A stretch of 20,029 nucleotides of DNA from Eubacteriales bacterium (GCA_030528845.1 JAUMYC010000017.1:1-20029), one strand, 5' to 3'; counted from the first letter of the stretch, positions 7,122 to 16,155 are shown. Notes: a model not told the origin generated them from the sequence alone. Numbers and translations: made by a program.

Positions 7122-8750
7122 ATGAAAAGACATATCCTTCTGCTTTTCGCGGCGCTGCTGGCGCTGCTCTGTGCCGCGGGCGCTCTGGCGGAGGAAGCCG
7201 TCGTGACGCCCGGCGAGGCTCCCCTGCCGGAGGCGGGCGCCGCCCTTGTGGGCTCCATGGAGCCCATCGCCATCGAGCGCAAAAAGACGATCACTCTGGC
7301 CATCCCGGTGGAATTCCGCTCCGGCTCGAGCTATTGGTACAGCAACATGCTCGAGAGCGGCTCCATCGTGGCCTACGACCCGACCCGCTCCGCCGTCGGC
7401 TACAGCGCAGACATCTTCGGAGCGCTGGAGAGCCTCTCGGTCGAGATCACGCAGGAGGGCGACGTGCCCTTCTATGCGCAGACCATCGGCCCGCGCCGCT
7501 ATATCGTGGCCACGCTCAACGACACCACCGCCGAGCAGCTGCGCTTTGAAAAGGCGCAGCAGAACGGGCAGACGGTCTATATCGACCCGCTCAACGGCAC
7601 GGCCTACCCCGAGGGCGCGCGCTACAACGCGGGCTTTGCCGTGTTCGAGGGGCTCGTGGTGCACAGCAGCGTGCGCAACGGCTCCTATGAGGTGCCCGTG
7701 CGCATCCGCTGGGAGAGCGAGGTCTACGGCTCCGGCTCCGCGAGCTTCGTTCTGCAGGCCACGGCGGAAAATTCCGACGTGGCGGAGACGACCGGCGGCG
7801 GGGGCGGCGGGGGCGGCTATTATTACGGCGGGGGCGGCGGCGAGAGCAAAGCCACGCCGGAGGCCAAGCTGATCGTGCAGGGCGTTTCCACCAACCCGGA
7901 AAGGCCCGTGGCGGGCGAAGAGTTCGACCTGATCCTCAAGCTGTACAACACCTCGCAGACCGACGCGGTGGGCAATATCACGCTCAACTGCGAGGCCGAG
8001 GGCGACGCTGTGCTGCCCGTGTCGGGCGCGTTCAGCGCGTATATCGACTCCATCGGCGCGAACCGCGCGCTCGAGCAGCGCCTGCGCGTGCGCGCACAGA
8101 ACGATATCGACGACGAAACGGTCAAGATCTACGTCATGCTCGATTACGAAGACCCGGACGCGACCGCGCATTCCGTCTCCCAGACGGTGGTGATCAACGT
8201 CGCGCAGCTCATGCGCATCAAGTTGGACGACCCCGTGCTGCCCGGCGACCCGTCCATCGCCGGAGAGAGCTATCCGGTGAGCATGGGCGTGTTCAACCTC
8301 GGGCGCACCACCCTCTATAACGTGACCGTGACCCCCGTCAGCGAAGACCCCGGCCTGAGCGTGGGCGCGTCGTTCTATTGCGGCAACATGGAAAGCGGCA
8401 CGAGCAAGACCGCCGAGGTGCGCCTCACGCCCACGCAGGCGGGCGCGCACGCGGCCGAGCTGCTCGTCACCTACGAAAACAGCCGCGGCGAGAGCTTTTC
8501 CGAAATGCGCGCGGTAAATTTCTACTCCGAGACCTATGAAGAAGAAGACTGGTTCGGCGGTTTGGAGCTCGACGAGCCCGAGCCCACGCCCGAGCCCGGC
8601 CCGGCGCGCAAGGCGATGGAGATCGCCGCGGTGCTGCCGTGGTGGGCCTATGCCTTTGTCGGCGGCGCATTCGTGCTGGCCGTCGTGTCCGTTGGCGTGA
8701 GCGCGCGCCACCGCCGCATCCGCGCTCTGGAAGACGATGAGATGGAATGA
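7122..8750 (+). CDS. Secreted, C-terminally anchored Ig-like (COG1361/CARDB-like) protein
   Basis: This is an extracellular protein of 542 residues. A signal peptide (residues 1-23, cleavage after ALA) leads to a first globular domain (about 45-215), then a run of Gly and Tyr (225-240: eight Gly, YYY, five Gly). Two Ig-like beta-sandwich repeats follow (about 246-360 and 365-470), whose LYNTSQTDAVGNITL and VFNLGRTTLYNVTV segments are typical of CARDB/COG1361 domains. After an acidic Pro-rich stalk (EPEPTPEPGP) comes one membrane span (about 505-525) and a short basic tail. It sits between the ATPase and permease genes and overlaps the permease start by 14 bases, so it is very likely part of the transporter. 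Its position suggests an adaptor or periplasm-facing accessory. Direct evidence for that is lacking. Confidence 0.85.
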   Translation: MKRHILLLFAALLALLCAAGALAEEAVVTPGEAPLPEAGAALVGSMEPIAIERKKTITLAIPVEFRSGSSYWYSNMLESGSIVAYDPTRSAVGYSADIFGALESLSVEITQEGDVPFYAQTIGPRRYIVATLNDTTAEQLRFEKAQQNGQTVYIDPLNGTAYPEGARYNAGFAVFEGLVVHSSVRNGSYEVPVRIRWESEVYGSGSASFVLQATAENSDVAETTGGGGGGGGYYYGGGGGESKATPEAKLIVQGVSTNPERPVAGEEFDLILKLYNTSQTDAVGNITLNCEAEGDAVLPVSGAFSAYIDSIGANRALEQRLRVRAQNDIDDETVKIYVMLDYEDPDATAHSVSQTVVINVAQLMRIKLDDPVLPGDPSIAGESYPVSMGVFNLGRTTLYNVTVTPVSEDPGLSVGASFYCGNMESGTSKTAEVRLTPTQAGAHAAELLVTYENSRGESFSEMRAVNFYSETYEEEDWFGGLELDEPEPTPEPGPARKAMEIAAVLPWWAYAFVGGAFVLAVVSVGVSARHRRIRALEDDEME

Positions 8751-10149
8751 TATCCTGTCCGCCGCGCTGCACAACCTGCTGCGCCGCAGGCTGCGCTCCG
8801 CGCTGACGATGCTCGGCGTGGTCATCGGCACCTGCGCCATCGTCGTCACCCTCTCCCTCGGCTACGGCGCGGAAGAGGCGCAGATGCGCCTGATGGAAGA
8901 ATCCACCAACCTCAAGCTCATTCAGGTCTACCCCTATTATTCCTACTCCGGCGACACCTCCTCCGGCTCGGGCCGGCGCATCACCCGCCTGAACGATTCC
9001 GTCCTGCAGCAGATCAAGCGGCTCGACGGCGTGGAAGCGGCTACTCCGGTGGTCAGCTTTTATCCCAACGCGACGCTCAAGCTGCTCACGGGCGACTACG
9101 AGGCCTACGCCTATCTCACCGCCGTCGAGCCGGAAGCGTTCTATCGGCTGGTGGACATGGAGAGCGGCAGCGGCTTTTCCGGCCGCACGGACAAAATGGA
9201 ATTCGTGCTCAACGAGGTCTACATGATGGAATTCAAGGATCCGGACGAGGACGAAGGCGAATATATCGACACATGGACCTACCTCATGGAGGGGACGCCC
9301 CTGCCCACGCCGCCGATCCGCTGGCAGAGCGCCTCCTTCCGCCTGCAGATGCGCTGGTATGATTATTCCCAGATCGACAGCACGACCGGGCAGGCCGCCC
9401 AGCGCACGCAGGAATTCGACGCGCGTTGTGTGGGCTCCTTCAAGGCCGACGCAAACGACTGGACCTTCTCCTCCGGGCCGGTGGTCGATCTCGACTGGCT
9501 CAAGAGGCTCCGGCGCGACAACAGCGAGCTGTTCAAAGCCCTCGGCGTGAGCGAGGACAGCCTGAAAAACTACGAAAATGTGTATGTGCTGGCCGAAAGC
9601 GTGGACGACGTGGAACAGCTGGCCAAGGATCTGACGGAAATGGGCCTGCAATGCTACAGCCCCATGGATTACGTCGCCACCTTCAAAGAGCAGATCTCCA
9701 CCATGCAGGCGTTTCTGGGCGTCATCGGAGCGATTTCCATGCTCGTCGCGGCGCTCTCCATCGCCAACACGATGATGATGTCCATCTACGAGCGCACGCG
9801 CGAGATCGGCGTGATGAAGGTGCTGGGCTGCTCTCTGGGCAATATCCGGGCGCTGTTTCTGTGCGAGGCGGCCTATATCGGGCTGTTCGGCGCGCTGGCG
9901 GGCCTCGCGGCCAGCTACGGCCTGTCCTGGGCGCTCAACAACGTGGCATGGCTGCAGCAGGCCATCTCCGCCGTCATGGCGGGCAGCGTGCTCTTTGCCG
10001 AGGAAGGCTCCGTCGTCTCGCTCATCCCGCCTGCGCTGGCCGCAGGCACGGGGCTGGGCGTGGTGGGCGTCGCGGTGCTCTCGGGCGTTTCTCCCGCGCA
10101 GAGGGCCATGCGCCTGAGCTCCCTCGCGGCGATCCGCAACGCGGACTGA
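8737..10149 (+). CDS. ABC transporter permease, MacB/FtsX fold
   Basis: This is the membrane subunit of the transporter (470 residues). TM1 is about 20-42, followed by a large extracellular domain (about 43-320, MacB_PCD type), then TM2 (about 322-346), TM3 (372-398) and TM4 (430-450). The FtsX signature appears as YERTREIGVMKVLGCSLGNI (351-370), and SPAQRAMRLSSLAAIRN at the C-terminus is the usual MacB ending. The N-terminal LRSALTMLGVVIG is also typical of MacB permeases. In Gram-negative bacteria such permeases work with MacA and TolC; here no MacA-like gene exists in the operon, and the two anchored beta-sandwich proteins are present instead. The extracellular domain has an acidic insert (DPDEDEGEY, about 168-176). 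The start overlaps the preceding gene, which supports translational coupling. Confidence 0.93.
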   Translation: MRWNDILSAALHNLLRRRLRSALTMLGVVIGTCAIVVTLSLGYGAEEAQMRLMEESTNLKLIQVYPYYSYSGDTSSGSGRRITRLNDSVLQQIKRLDGVEAATPVVSFYPNATLKLLTGDYEAYAYLTAVEPEAFYRLVDMESGSGFSGRTDKMEFVLNEVYMMEFKDPDEDEGEYIDTWTYLMEGTPLPTPPIRWQSASFRLQMRWYDYSQIDSTTGQAAQRTQEFDARCVGSFKADANDWTFSSGPVVDLDWLKRLRRDNSELFKALGVSEDSLKNYENVYVLAESVDDVEQLAKDLTEMGLQCYSPMDYVATFKEQISTMQAFLGVIGAISMLVAALSIANTMMMSIYERTREIGVMKVLGCSLGNIRALFLCEAAYIGLFGALAGLAASYGLSWALNNVAWLQQAISAVMAGSVLFAEEGSVVSLIPPALAAGTGLGVVGVAVLSGVSPAQRAMRLSSLAAIRNAD

Positions 10150-10246
10150 GCGCTTCGGGCCGCCCTTTTCCGGGTATCCTACACAGCGCCCCCGGCGGGC
10201 GCGCCGAGATCTTTTTCCATTGGATGTGAAACGGAGGAAACGGCCG

Positions 10247-11512
10247 ATGAAGCGCCTTTGCGCCTGTATCCTGCTTCTTTGCCTTGCCCTGTGCGGCGCT
10301 GCATATGCCCGGGAGGAGGCACCGAAGCCTGCGCTGGAAATCCAGCGCTCGGTCTCCAACGAGTTCGTCGGCCATTCGGACAGCGCCTCGCTGCTCTACA
10401 GGGTGGAAAACACGGGCAACGTACCCCTGCAGGACGTCGGGCTGACCGACCCGATCTGCGGGCGGCTGCTCTCCATCGCACTGCTCGCGCCCGGGGCGTA
10501 CGAGACCGTGCAGGTGCAGATCGCCGTCACGCAGGAATGTCAAAGCACGCCGCAGGCGATCTGGTATTACGACGGCATGCGCTACGAGCGCACGCTCGAG
10601 CCGGTCGTGCTCACCCCGGCTCTCAACCGCCTGCGCGCGTCGCTCTCCATCGACCGCGCCGAGGCCCTGCCCGGCGAGACGGTCACGCTGACGGTCGAGC
10701 TGACCAACGAGGGCAACACCGAGCTCTACGACGTGCGCCTCTCCGACGCGCAGCACGGCGAGCTGGGCGTGATCAAGGAGACCATCGCCCCCGGCGCATC
10801 TTTGCAGCGTTCCTACGGCGTGCTCGTGACCGCGCCGGGCTCCTTCTGCGTCACGGCACTCGCGCACACCCAGTCCGACGAAACGACCACGGCGACGAGC
10901 AACGAAGTCGTGATCTCGCTTTTACAGGACGACAGCCGCAGGCAGCTGGAGATCTCCGCCGCGCCCGCGCCGCAGGACGCCTCCGCGGGCGGAGCCTGCG
11001 CGCTCGTCACGCTCGTCAACGGCGGCAAAACGCCCCTGACCAACGTGACCATCGCCGAGCAGAGCCTCGGCACGCTGCGCACGCTCGCCTCGCTCGCGCC
11101 GGGAGAGACGCAGCTGCTGCTGCAATGTGAGATCGACCGGCCGCAGGAGCTGCTCTTTCTGGCGCAGTTTGCCGCGCAGGAGGACAGCCGCACCACCGTT
11201 CTGGCCGAGCCGATCCTGCTCGAGCCGGGCGCGGCCGGGGAAGAAGAGGTATTTTTGCAGGGCAGCCCCGTGCAGCTGGGCAATTCGGCCTATGCCGTGT
11301 TCATGTACGCGGGCTTCTGGGTGCTGGCGCTGCTGGCGGGCCTGCTGCTGCTGCGCGGCGCGCTGCGCCGCAGGCGCAGGCGCATCGCCCGGGAAAAGCG
11401 CGCCCGGCGCATGCAGATCCTGCGCAAAAACGCAAAAATGAGCGAGGAAGAATGGGTGCAGACCCGCCCGCACAAGCCCGTCGCCCCGCAGAACGAAGAA
11501 AAGGACCCATAA
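10247..11512 (+). CDS. Secreted, membrane-anchored protein with three DUF11/CARDB-like repeats
   Basis: This is the fourth gene of the ABC operon, 421 residues long. The signal peptide (1-21, ending AYA) is followed by three beta-sandwich repeats (about 27-123, 128-225, 233-326), each carrying the DUF11-type pattern: LLYRVENTGNVPLQDVGLTD, TVELTNEGNTELYDVRLSD and LVTLVNGGKTPLTNVTIAE. One membrane span (about 349-369) is followed by a very basic cytoplasmic stretch (RRRRRRIAREKRARR). The start at ATG 10247 follows ACGGAGGAAA; a TTG 27 bases upstream in frame lacks such a site. The 97-bp gap after the permease contains a GCGCCC/GGGCGC hairpin (10186-10202) that could modulate expression. It shares overall design with the protein at 7122 but not the Gly linker. 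A transport accessory or surface-scaffold role is inferred. Confidence 0.85.
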   Translation: MKRLCACILLLCLALCGAAYAREEAPKPALEIQRSVSNEFVGHSDSASLLYRVENTGNVPLQDVGLTDPICGRLLSIALLAPGAYETVQVQIAVTQECQSTPQAIWYYDGMRYERTLEPVVLTPALNRLRASLSIDRAEALPGETVTLTVELTNEGNTELYDVRLSDAQHGELGVIKETIAPGASLQRSYGVLVTAPGSFCVTALAHTQSDETTTATSNEVVISLLQDDSRRQLEISAAPAPQDASAGGACALVTLVNGGKTPLTNVTIAEQSLGTLRTLASLAPGETQLLLQCEIDRPQELLFLAQFAAQEDSRTTVLAEPILLEPGAAGEEEVFLQGSPVQLGNSAYAVFMYAGFWVLALLAGLLLLRGALRRRRRRIAREKRARRMQILRKNAKMSEEEWVQTRPHKPVAPQNEEKDP

Positions 11513-11525
11513 TCGGGGAGGAGCT

Positions 11526-12206
11526 ATGTTTCAGGGATTTACAGACGAGACGTTTGAATTTTTCATGGCGCTGAGCTTTAACAACAACCGCGAGTTCTTC
11601 CATGAAAACCACGAATGGTATATGCGCGCGGTGCGCAGGCCCGCGCTGGAGCTCGCAGCCGCGCTGGGCGAGAGCGTGCGCGCGCTCAGCCCGGAGCTGG
11701 AGACCCGCCCGGAGCGGGTCGTCTCCCGCATCAACCGCGATCTGCGCTTCACCAACGACAAGACCCCCTACCGCGACTACATCTGGCTGGCCTTCCGCCG
11801 CCCCCGGGAAGACCGCAAGACCACCCTCGGCGCGTTTTTTGACCTCTCCTGCTCCGGGGCGTCCTTCGGCATGGGGTTTTATCAGGAGAACAGGCCGCTG
11901 ATGAACGGCCTGCGCCGCCGCCTCACGCTCGACCCGCAGGGCTTTTGCGAGGTGCTCTCCTCCGCGCCGGGCTTTACGGCGCATGTGGATCACTTCAAGC
12001 GCAAAGCCGCGCCCGCGGAGCTGCCCGAGCCGCTGCGCCCCTGGTATCTCGCGCGGAGCTTTTATTTTGACCGGGATATCAAGGATTTTACGTTGATTAA
12101 GTCTCCCGCGCTTGCGCAGGAGATCGTAAGAGGGTATACTGAACTTGCGCCGCTGTTTGCTTATTTTGACAGCATCGCCCCGGAAGAGGATCCCGCCGGC
12201 TTCTGA
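11526..12206 (+). CDS. DUF2461 family protein (TIGR02453)
   Basis: The 226-residue protein matches the DUF2461 pattern: the N-terminal ALSFNNNREFFHENHEWY (family form: NNxRxWFxxxxxxY), then RINRDLRFTNDKTPYRDYIWLAF (family form: RIxRDxRFSxDKxPYK) and the AFFDLSCSGASFGMGFY segment. The family's biochemical function is unknown; it is cytoplasmic, with no signal peptide or membrane span. It starts 13 bases after the last ABC-operon gene with a GGGGAGGAG site, so it is probably read from the same transcript. Its 3' end contains a promoter for the following gene (12112-12140), and its stop codon lies in the loop of a GCCGGC hairpin (12195-12212). Confidence 0.88.
   Translation: MFQGFTDETFEFFMALSFNNNREFFHENHEWYMRAVRRPALELAAALGESVRALSPELETRPERVVSRINRDLRFTNDKTPYRDYIWLAFRRPREDRKTTLGAFFDLSCSGASFGMGFYQENRPLMNGLRRRLTLDPQGFCEVLSSAPGFTAHVDHFKRKAAPAELPEPLRPWYLARSFYFDRDIKDFTLIKSPALAQEIVRGYTELAPLFAYFDSIAPEEDPAGF
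12112..12140 (+). promoter_or_regulatory. Intragenic promoter upstream of transketolase
   Basis: TTGCGC (12112-12117), a 17-bp spacer and TATACT (12135-12140) lie inside the 3' end of the DUF2461 coding region, 105 bases before the tkt ATG. The local sequence is more AT-rich than the surrounding coding DNA. This would let transketolase be expressed apart from the transporter operon. Confidence 0.6.
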
Positions 12207-12245
12207 GCCGGCCTTTAAGAAATACCGTTGTGAGGATGTGAACCT

Positions 12246-14219
12246 ATGTCCTATCAGGATACCCTGAGCGTAAACGCCATCCGCGTGCTCTCCGCCGAAG
12301 CCGTGCAGAAGGCCAAGTCCGGCCATCCCGGCATGCCCATGGGCGCCGCGCCCGTCGCGTATGCGCTCTGGGCCAAGAACATGCAGCATAACCCCGCCGA
12401 CGCGCACTGGGCCGACAGAGACCGCTTCGTGCTCTCCTCCGGCCACGGCTCCATGCTGCTCTACAGCCTGCTGCATCTGTTCGGCTACGGCCTGACGATC
12501 GACGATATCAAGCAGTTCCGCCAGTTCGGCTCGCTCACCCCGGGCCACCCGGAGCACGGGCTGACCAACGGCGTGGAGACGTCCACCGGCCCCCTCGGCC
12601 AGGGCTTTGCCAACGCCGTGGGCATGGCCATGGCGGAAAAGCATCTCGCGGCCATCTTCAACCGCGAGGGCTTCCCCGTGGTGGACCATTACACCTACTG
12701 CATCATGGGCGACGGCTGCATGATGGAGGGCGTATCGCACGAAGCCGCCTCTCTGGCCGGCACTCTGGGCCTAAATAAGCTCATCGCCCTCTACGACGAC
12801 AACGAGATCTCCATCGAAGGCGACACCGACATCGCCTTCCGCGAAGACGTGGGCGCGCGCTTCCGCGCCTATGGCTGGAACGTGATCGACGTGGCCGAGG
12901 CCAATGTCTGGGAAAACGTGGACGCGGGCATCCGCCTCGCCAAGCTCTCCGACAAGCCCAGCCTCATCGTCTGCCACACCCACATCGGCTTCGGCTCGCC
13001 CAAGGAAGGCATGGCCTCCTCTCACGGCGAACCGCTGGGCGAGGAAAACCTGCAGGCGCTCAAGGATACCCTCGGCTGGAGCTGGGCTCCCTTTGAGATC
13101 CCGCAGGAGGCCTATGAAGGCCCCCGCGCCGCCGCGCAGGCAGGCGCGCAGGCGCAGGCCGAATGGGAAGAGCTGTTCGCCCGTTGGCGCGCGGCCTATC
13201 CGGAGCTCGCCGCGCAGTGGGACGCCTGGCACGACCCGCACCCCTCCTACGACTTCCTCGACGAGGACGAATTCTGGACCTTCTCCGGCAAGGGAGCGAC
13301 CCGCGCCTCCTCCGGCGAATGCCTCAACCGCATCGCCGCGAAGCTGCCCAACCTCTTCGGCGGCAGCGCGGACCTCGGCCCCTCCAATAAATCCACCCTC
13401 AAGGGCAAGGGTGAATTCTCCGCCGAGACCCCCGAGGGCGCGAACATCCACTTCGGCGTGCGCGAGATGGCCATGGCGGCCGTCTGCAACGGCGTTTGCC
13501 TGCACGGCGGCCTGCGCCCCTATTGCGCCACCTTCTTCGTCTTCTCGGATTATATGAAAAACGCCATGCGCATGAGCGCGCTGATGGGCCTGAACGTCCC
13601 CTACATCCTCACGCACGATTCCATCGGCGTGGGCGAGGACGGCCCGACCCACCAGCCCATCGAGCAGCTGACCGGCCTGCGCTCCATCCCGGGGCTGGTC
13701 GTGTTCCGCCCGGCCGACGGCAGGGAGACCGCCGCCGCTTGGCACACCGCCGTTTCCGGCAAGCGCCCTGTCGCGCTGGTGCTCACCAGACAGGATCTGC
13801 CTCTCTACGAAAATTCCGGCCGCGCCGCGCTCAAGGGCGCTTATATCCTGGCCGATTCCGCCAAGCAGACCCCGGACGTGATCCTCATCGGCACGGGCTC
13901 CGAGGTGGAATGCTGCATGGGCGCGAAGGAGCTGCTCGCCGCGAAGGGGATCGACGCGCGCGTCGTTTCCATGCCCTCCATGGAGATCTTCGAGGAGCAG
14001 AGCGCGGAATATAAGGAATCCGTGCTGCCCGGCGCCGTGCGCCGCCGCGTGTGCGTGGAAGCCGGCTCGCCCGAATGCTTCTATCGCTACGCCGGTCTGG
14101 ACGGCAAGATCGTCGGCATGAACGGCTTCGGCGCTTCCGCCCCCTACAAGTTCCTCTTCCCGCATTACGGCTTCAGCGCGGAAAACGTCGCCGCCGTCGC
14201 AGAGGAATATTTCCGCTGA
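12246..14219 (+). CDS. tkt: Transketolase
   Basis: This thiamine-diphosphate enzyme of the non-oxidative pentose phosphate pathway moves two-carbon ketol units between sugar phosphates in the cytoplasm. The protein is 657 residues, the full bacterial length. Motifs are SGHPGMPMG with His27, the catalytic-site histidines in SSGHGSM and LTPGHPEHG, the ThDP-binding GDG (155-157) followed by [10 protein letters not shown] (183-192), FGVREMAMA with the catalytic Glu of the pyrimidine domain (about 400), and the [20 protein letters not shown] segment (about residues 458-477). The GTGAGGATGTGA upstream supplies the ribosome binding site for ATG 12246. It is preceded by its own promoter inside DUF2461 and ends at a strong terminator. 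No transaldolase or rpe neighbour is present. Confidence 0.97.
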   Translation: MSYQDTLSVNAIRVLSAEAVQKAKSGHPGMPMGAAPVAYALWAKNMQHNPADAHWADRDRFVLSSGHGSMLLYSLLHLFGYGLTIDDIKQFRQFGSLTPGHPEHGLTNGVETSTGPLGQGFANAVGMAMAEKHLAAIFNREGFPVVDHYTYCIMGDGCMMEGVSHEAASLAGTLGLNKLIALYDDNEISIEGDTDIAFREDVGARFRAYGWNVIDVAEANVWENVDAGIRLAKLSDKPSLIVCHTHIGFGSPKEGMASSHGEPLGEENLQALKDTLGWSWAPFEIPQEAYEGPRAAAQAGAQAQAEWEELFARWRAAYPELAAQWDAWHDPHPSYDFLDEDEFWTFSGKGATRASSGECLNRIAAKLPNLFGGSADLGPSNKSTLKGKGEFSAETPEGANIHFGVREMAMAAVCNGVCLHGGLRPYCATFFVFSDYMKNAMRMSALMGLNVPYILTHDSIGVGEDGPTHQPIEQLTGLRSIPGLVVFRPADGRETAAAWHTAVSGKRPVALVLTRQDLPLYENSGRAALKGAYILADSAKQTPDVILIGTGSEVECCMGAKELLAAKGIDARVVSMPSMEIFEEQSAEYKESVLPGAVRRRVCVEAGSPECFYRYAGLDGKIVGMNGFGASAPYKFLFPHYGFSAENVAAVAEEYFR

Positions 14220-14240
14220 TTTTAAGACCCGACACATAAA

Positions 14241-14286
14241 ACGGCCCGCCCGCAGGAAGATCGCTCTTCCTGCGGGCGGGCTGTTT
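14241..14286. terminator. Strong bidirectional terminator between tkt and the SH3b/PIG-L gene
   Basis: GCCCGCCCGCAGGAAGA (14244-14260) and its exact complement (14265-14281) form a 17-bp stem with loop TCGC. TGTTTT follows on the plus strand, and AAAAC precedes, giving a U-run on the minus strand. It serves the convergent tkt (+) and the gene at 14304 (-). Confidence 0.9.
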
Positions 14287-14303
14287 TACGCGGGGCTTTT
14301 GCG

Positions 14304-16076
14304 TTATTCCTCAATATGCTCGAAAAAGCTGTTTTTCGCCTCGTCCGGGCCGACCAGCGAGCGATAGAGCCCGAAGCAGGTGCAGTCGTAATCCCTTCCG
14401 TCCACCAGCAGGGAATAGGTCGGGTTGTGCAGCTGCGAATAGTGCTTGTCCATGGCGATGAAGGCGACCTGCATGGGGCTCAGGCCGTTGAGCTCCTCCA
14501 TGGGCTGCTCAAAGCCCAGTTCCAGCCTGTTCTCCTCGTCCCAGAGGTGCAGATAGAGCTTGGGCACGTCCCATGTCCCGTAGGCCTGCGCGATCTCCGG
14601 GAACACCTCCGGATCGCCCGCCAGCTCCACGCTGCGCACGCAATAGCGCGCAGTCATGATATGCTGGTTGTGGCCGTATTCGCCGTCCCAATCCTGCGTG
14701 AGCACCACGTCCGGCTTGTACTGGCGGATCAGCCCGATCATGGCGCGATAGGTGTTCTCCTCGCCCCAGAGCCGCTCCGCCTGGCCGTAGGTGTCTGTCT
14801 TATAGTCCGCAAAGCCGACGAACACGGGGTGGATGCGCACGCCGTGCGTCCAGAGGCAGTCGAGCGCCTCGGCGTGCTTGTCGCGGTCGTCGCCGGCCAT
14901 ATAGACCACCAGCACGCTCTTGCCCTGCGCGCTCAGCTGCGAGAGCACGCCGGAGAAATAGAGCGTTTCGTCGTTCATATGCGGCAGGATCATCATCATG
15001 TCGACTTTCTCGGGCGTGTCCTGCCATTGCTGCACCACCTGCGGAATCTGGCCCTGCGCATAGACGCGCAGCTTGTTCAGCCCGTTGTCCTTGTCGCCGC
15101 TGCGGATCGTCAGCCCGGAGACCTCCGGCTCCAGTTCATAAAAGAGGTTCCACTTGCGCGAGGGGTTGGTCTCCTGAATGGTGCGGATGACCGCGCCCGT
15201 CGCGTCGTAGAGCGTGATCTCGAGCTTGCTTGGCGCCTTGTCCCATTCCAGAGCGAGCCCGCCCGCGGTATACTCGCCGGGGATGCGCAGCTTGATCGTG
15301 TCCTCCGCCGAGCGGGGCGACCAGCTGGTGGAATAGGAATCGTCCAAAAACGCGGAAGCGCTGCCGCGGGAGACGGCGATCTTGCACTGCCCGGTGATGG
15401 AGACCGGGTCGGCGCATTTACCGGAGATATACATCGGCGCGCTCGCGACGTCGGCCTGCTCGTTGGCCGAAACGACCTGCACGAGCACCTCCTTTTCGCC
15501 GGAGGAGAGCCTGCTCAGCGCGGAAGCGCCGCTGAGCGCGGAGAGGTCGAATTCGCGCACATCCTCCTCCCGGGAGAATTTCTGCGAAGCGACTGCCTCC
15601 TCGGAGAGCCGGCGCAGATCGCGCACGACCACGCGCACCTGCGCCATGGGGATGTTGCTGTACACCGTGCCCGCCAGCTTGATGCGGGAGCCGGGTTCCT
15701 CCATAAACGGCACGGCAAAGCCCTCGCAGGAGGCCTGCAGCGGCTCCTCCACGATCTTTTCGACCTGCTGCGTCGTCTCCTTCACCTTGAGCAGGTCCTC
15801 GCGCACATAGCCCACGACGCCGTCCAGTTCGACTTCATACCAGCCGCCGGAGCGCCCGTGCACCGTGCAGAGCTCTCCCGGCTGCAGCGCGCCGACCTTG
15901 GCGCTGTCCGCGTCGGGCAGCTTGCGCACGTTCACCTTCGCGTCGATGGCGGGCGTGCCCAGCACGACGCGCACCTCGATATATTCCGTCGCGGCCTGTT
16001 CCTCCGCCTGCGCAAGGGCTGCGCCGCACAGCAGCAGCGCCAAGGCCACGCAAAGCGCGATCCATCTCTTTTTCAT
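14304..16076 (-). CDS. Exported SH3b plus PIG-L (LmbE-like) deacetylase-type protein
   Basis: This is a 590-residue exported protein. The signal peptide is about 1-24. An SH3b domain follows (about 43-98, AKVNVRKLPDADSAKVGAL... to VGYVREDLLKV), typical of cell-wall binding. The middle (about 115-345) is beta-rich and includes a discoidin-like stretch (FLDDSYSTSWSPRSAEDTIKL). The C-terminal domain (about 358-585) resembles PIG-L/LmbE N-acetylglucosamine deacetylases: ILPHMNDETLY (363-373), where the usual HPDDE reads HMNDE, and a second metal site DGEYGHNQHIMTAR (His469, His472). The first Asp, the general base in MshB, is Asn368 here, while metal ligands His366, Asp369 and His472 are kept. 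It may be a cell-wall or surface-glycan deacetylase, or a catalytically altered relative. ATG 16076 is chosen because the signal peptide starts there; the ribosome site is weak. Confidence 0.82.
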   Translation of the reverse strand: MKKRWIALCVALALLLCGAALAQAEEQAATEYIEVRVVLGTPAIDAKVNVRKLPDADSAKVGALQPGELCTVHGRSGGWYEVELDGVVGYVREDLLKVKETTQQVEKIVEEPLQASCEGFAVPFMEEPGSRIKLAGTVYSNIPMAQVRVVVRDLRRLSEEAVASQKFSREEDVREFDLSALSGASALSRLSSGEKEVLVQVVSANEQADVASAPMYISGKCADPVSITGQCKIAVSRGSASAFLDDSYSTSWSPRSAEDTIKLRIPGEYTAGGLALEWDKAPSKLEITLYDATGAVIRTIQETNPSRKWNLFYELEPEVSGLTIRSGDKDNGLNKLRVYAQGQIPQVVQQWQDTPEKVDMMMILPHMNDETLYFSGVLSQLSAQGKSVLVVYMAGDDRDKHAEALDCLWTHGVRIHPVFVGFADYKTDTYGQAERLWGEENTYRAMIGLIRQYKPDVVLTQDWDGEYGHNQHIMTARYCVRSVELAGDPEVFPEIAQAYGTWDVPKLYLHLWDEENRLELGFEQPMEELNGLSPMQVAFIAMDKHYSQLHNPTYSLLVDGRDYDCTCFGLYRSLVGPDEAKNSFFEHIEE

Positions 16077-16118
16077 TCTCTTTTCCGCCTTTCCGCTTGC
16101 TTTTTGGGGAAGAAAGAA

Positions 16119-16140
16119 GCGCCGCCCGAAGAGACGGCGC
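16119..16140 (-). terminator. Likely terminator after the DUF6062 gene
   Basis: GCGCCG (16119-16124) and CGGCGC (16135-16140) form a 6-bp stem. On the minus strand a T-rich TTCTTTCTT tail follows. On the plus strand a run of seven T follows instead, making it a better terminator for plus-strand (antisense) transcription. It lies in the 79-bp gap between the two minus-strand genes, so coupling between them may be partial. Confidence 0.45.
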
Positions 16141-16155
16141 ATTTTTTTCGCGGGG

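Noticed and set aside
6276..8849. An 857-residue open frame on the minus strand opposite the ABC operon
   Set aside because: Same antisense composition effect; the plus-strand genes have signal peptides, Walker motifs and ribosome binding sites.
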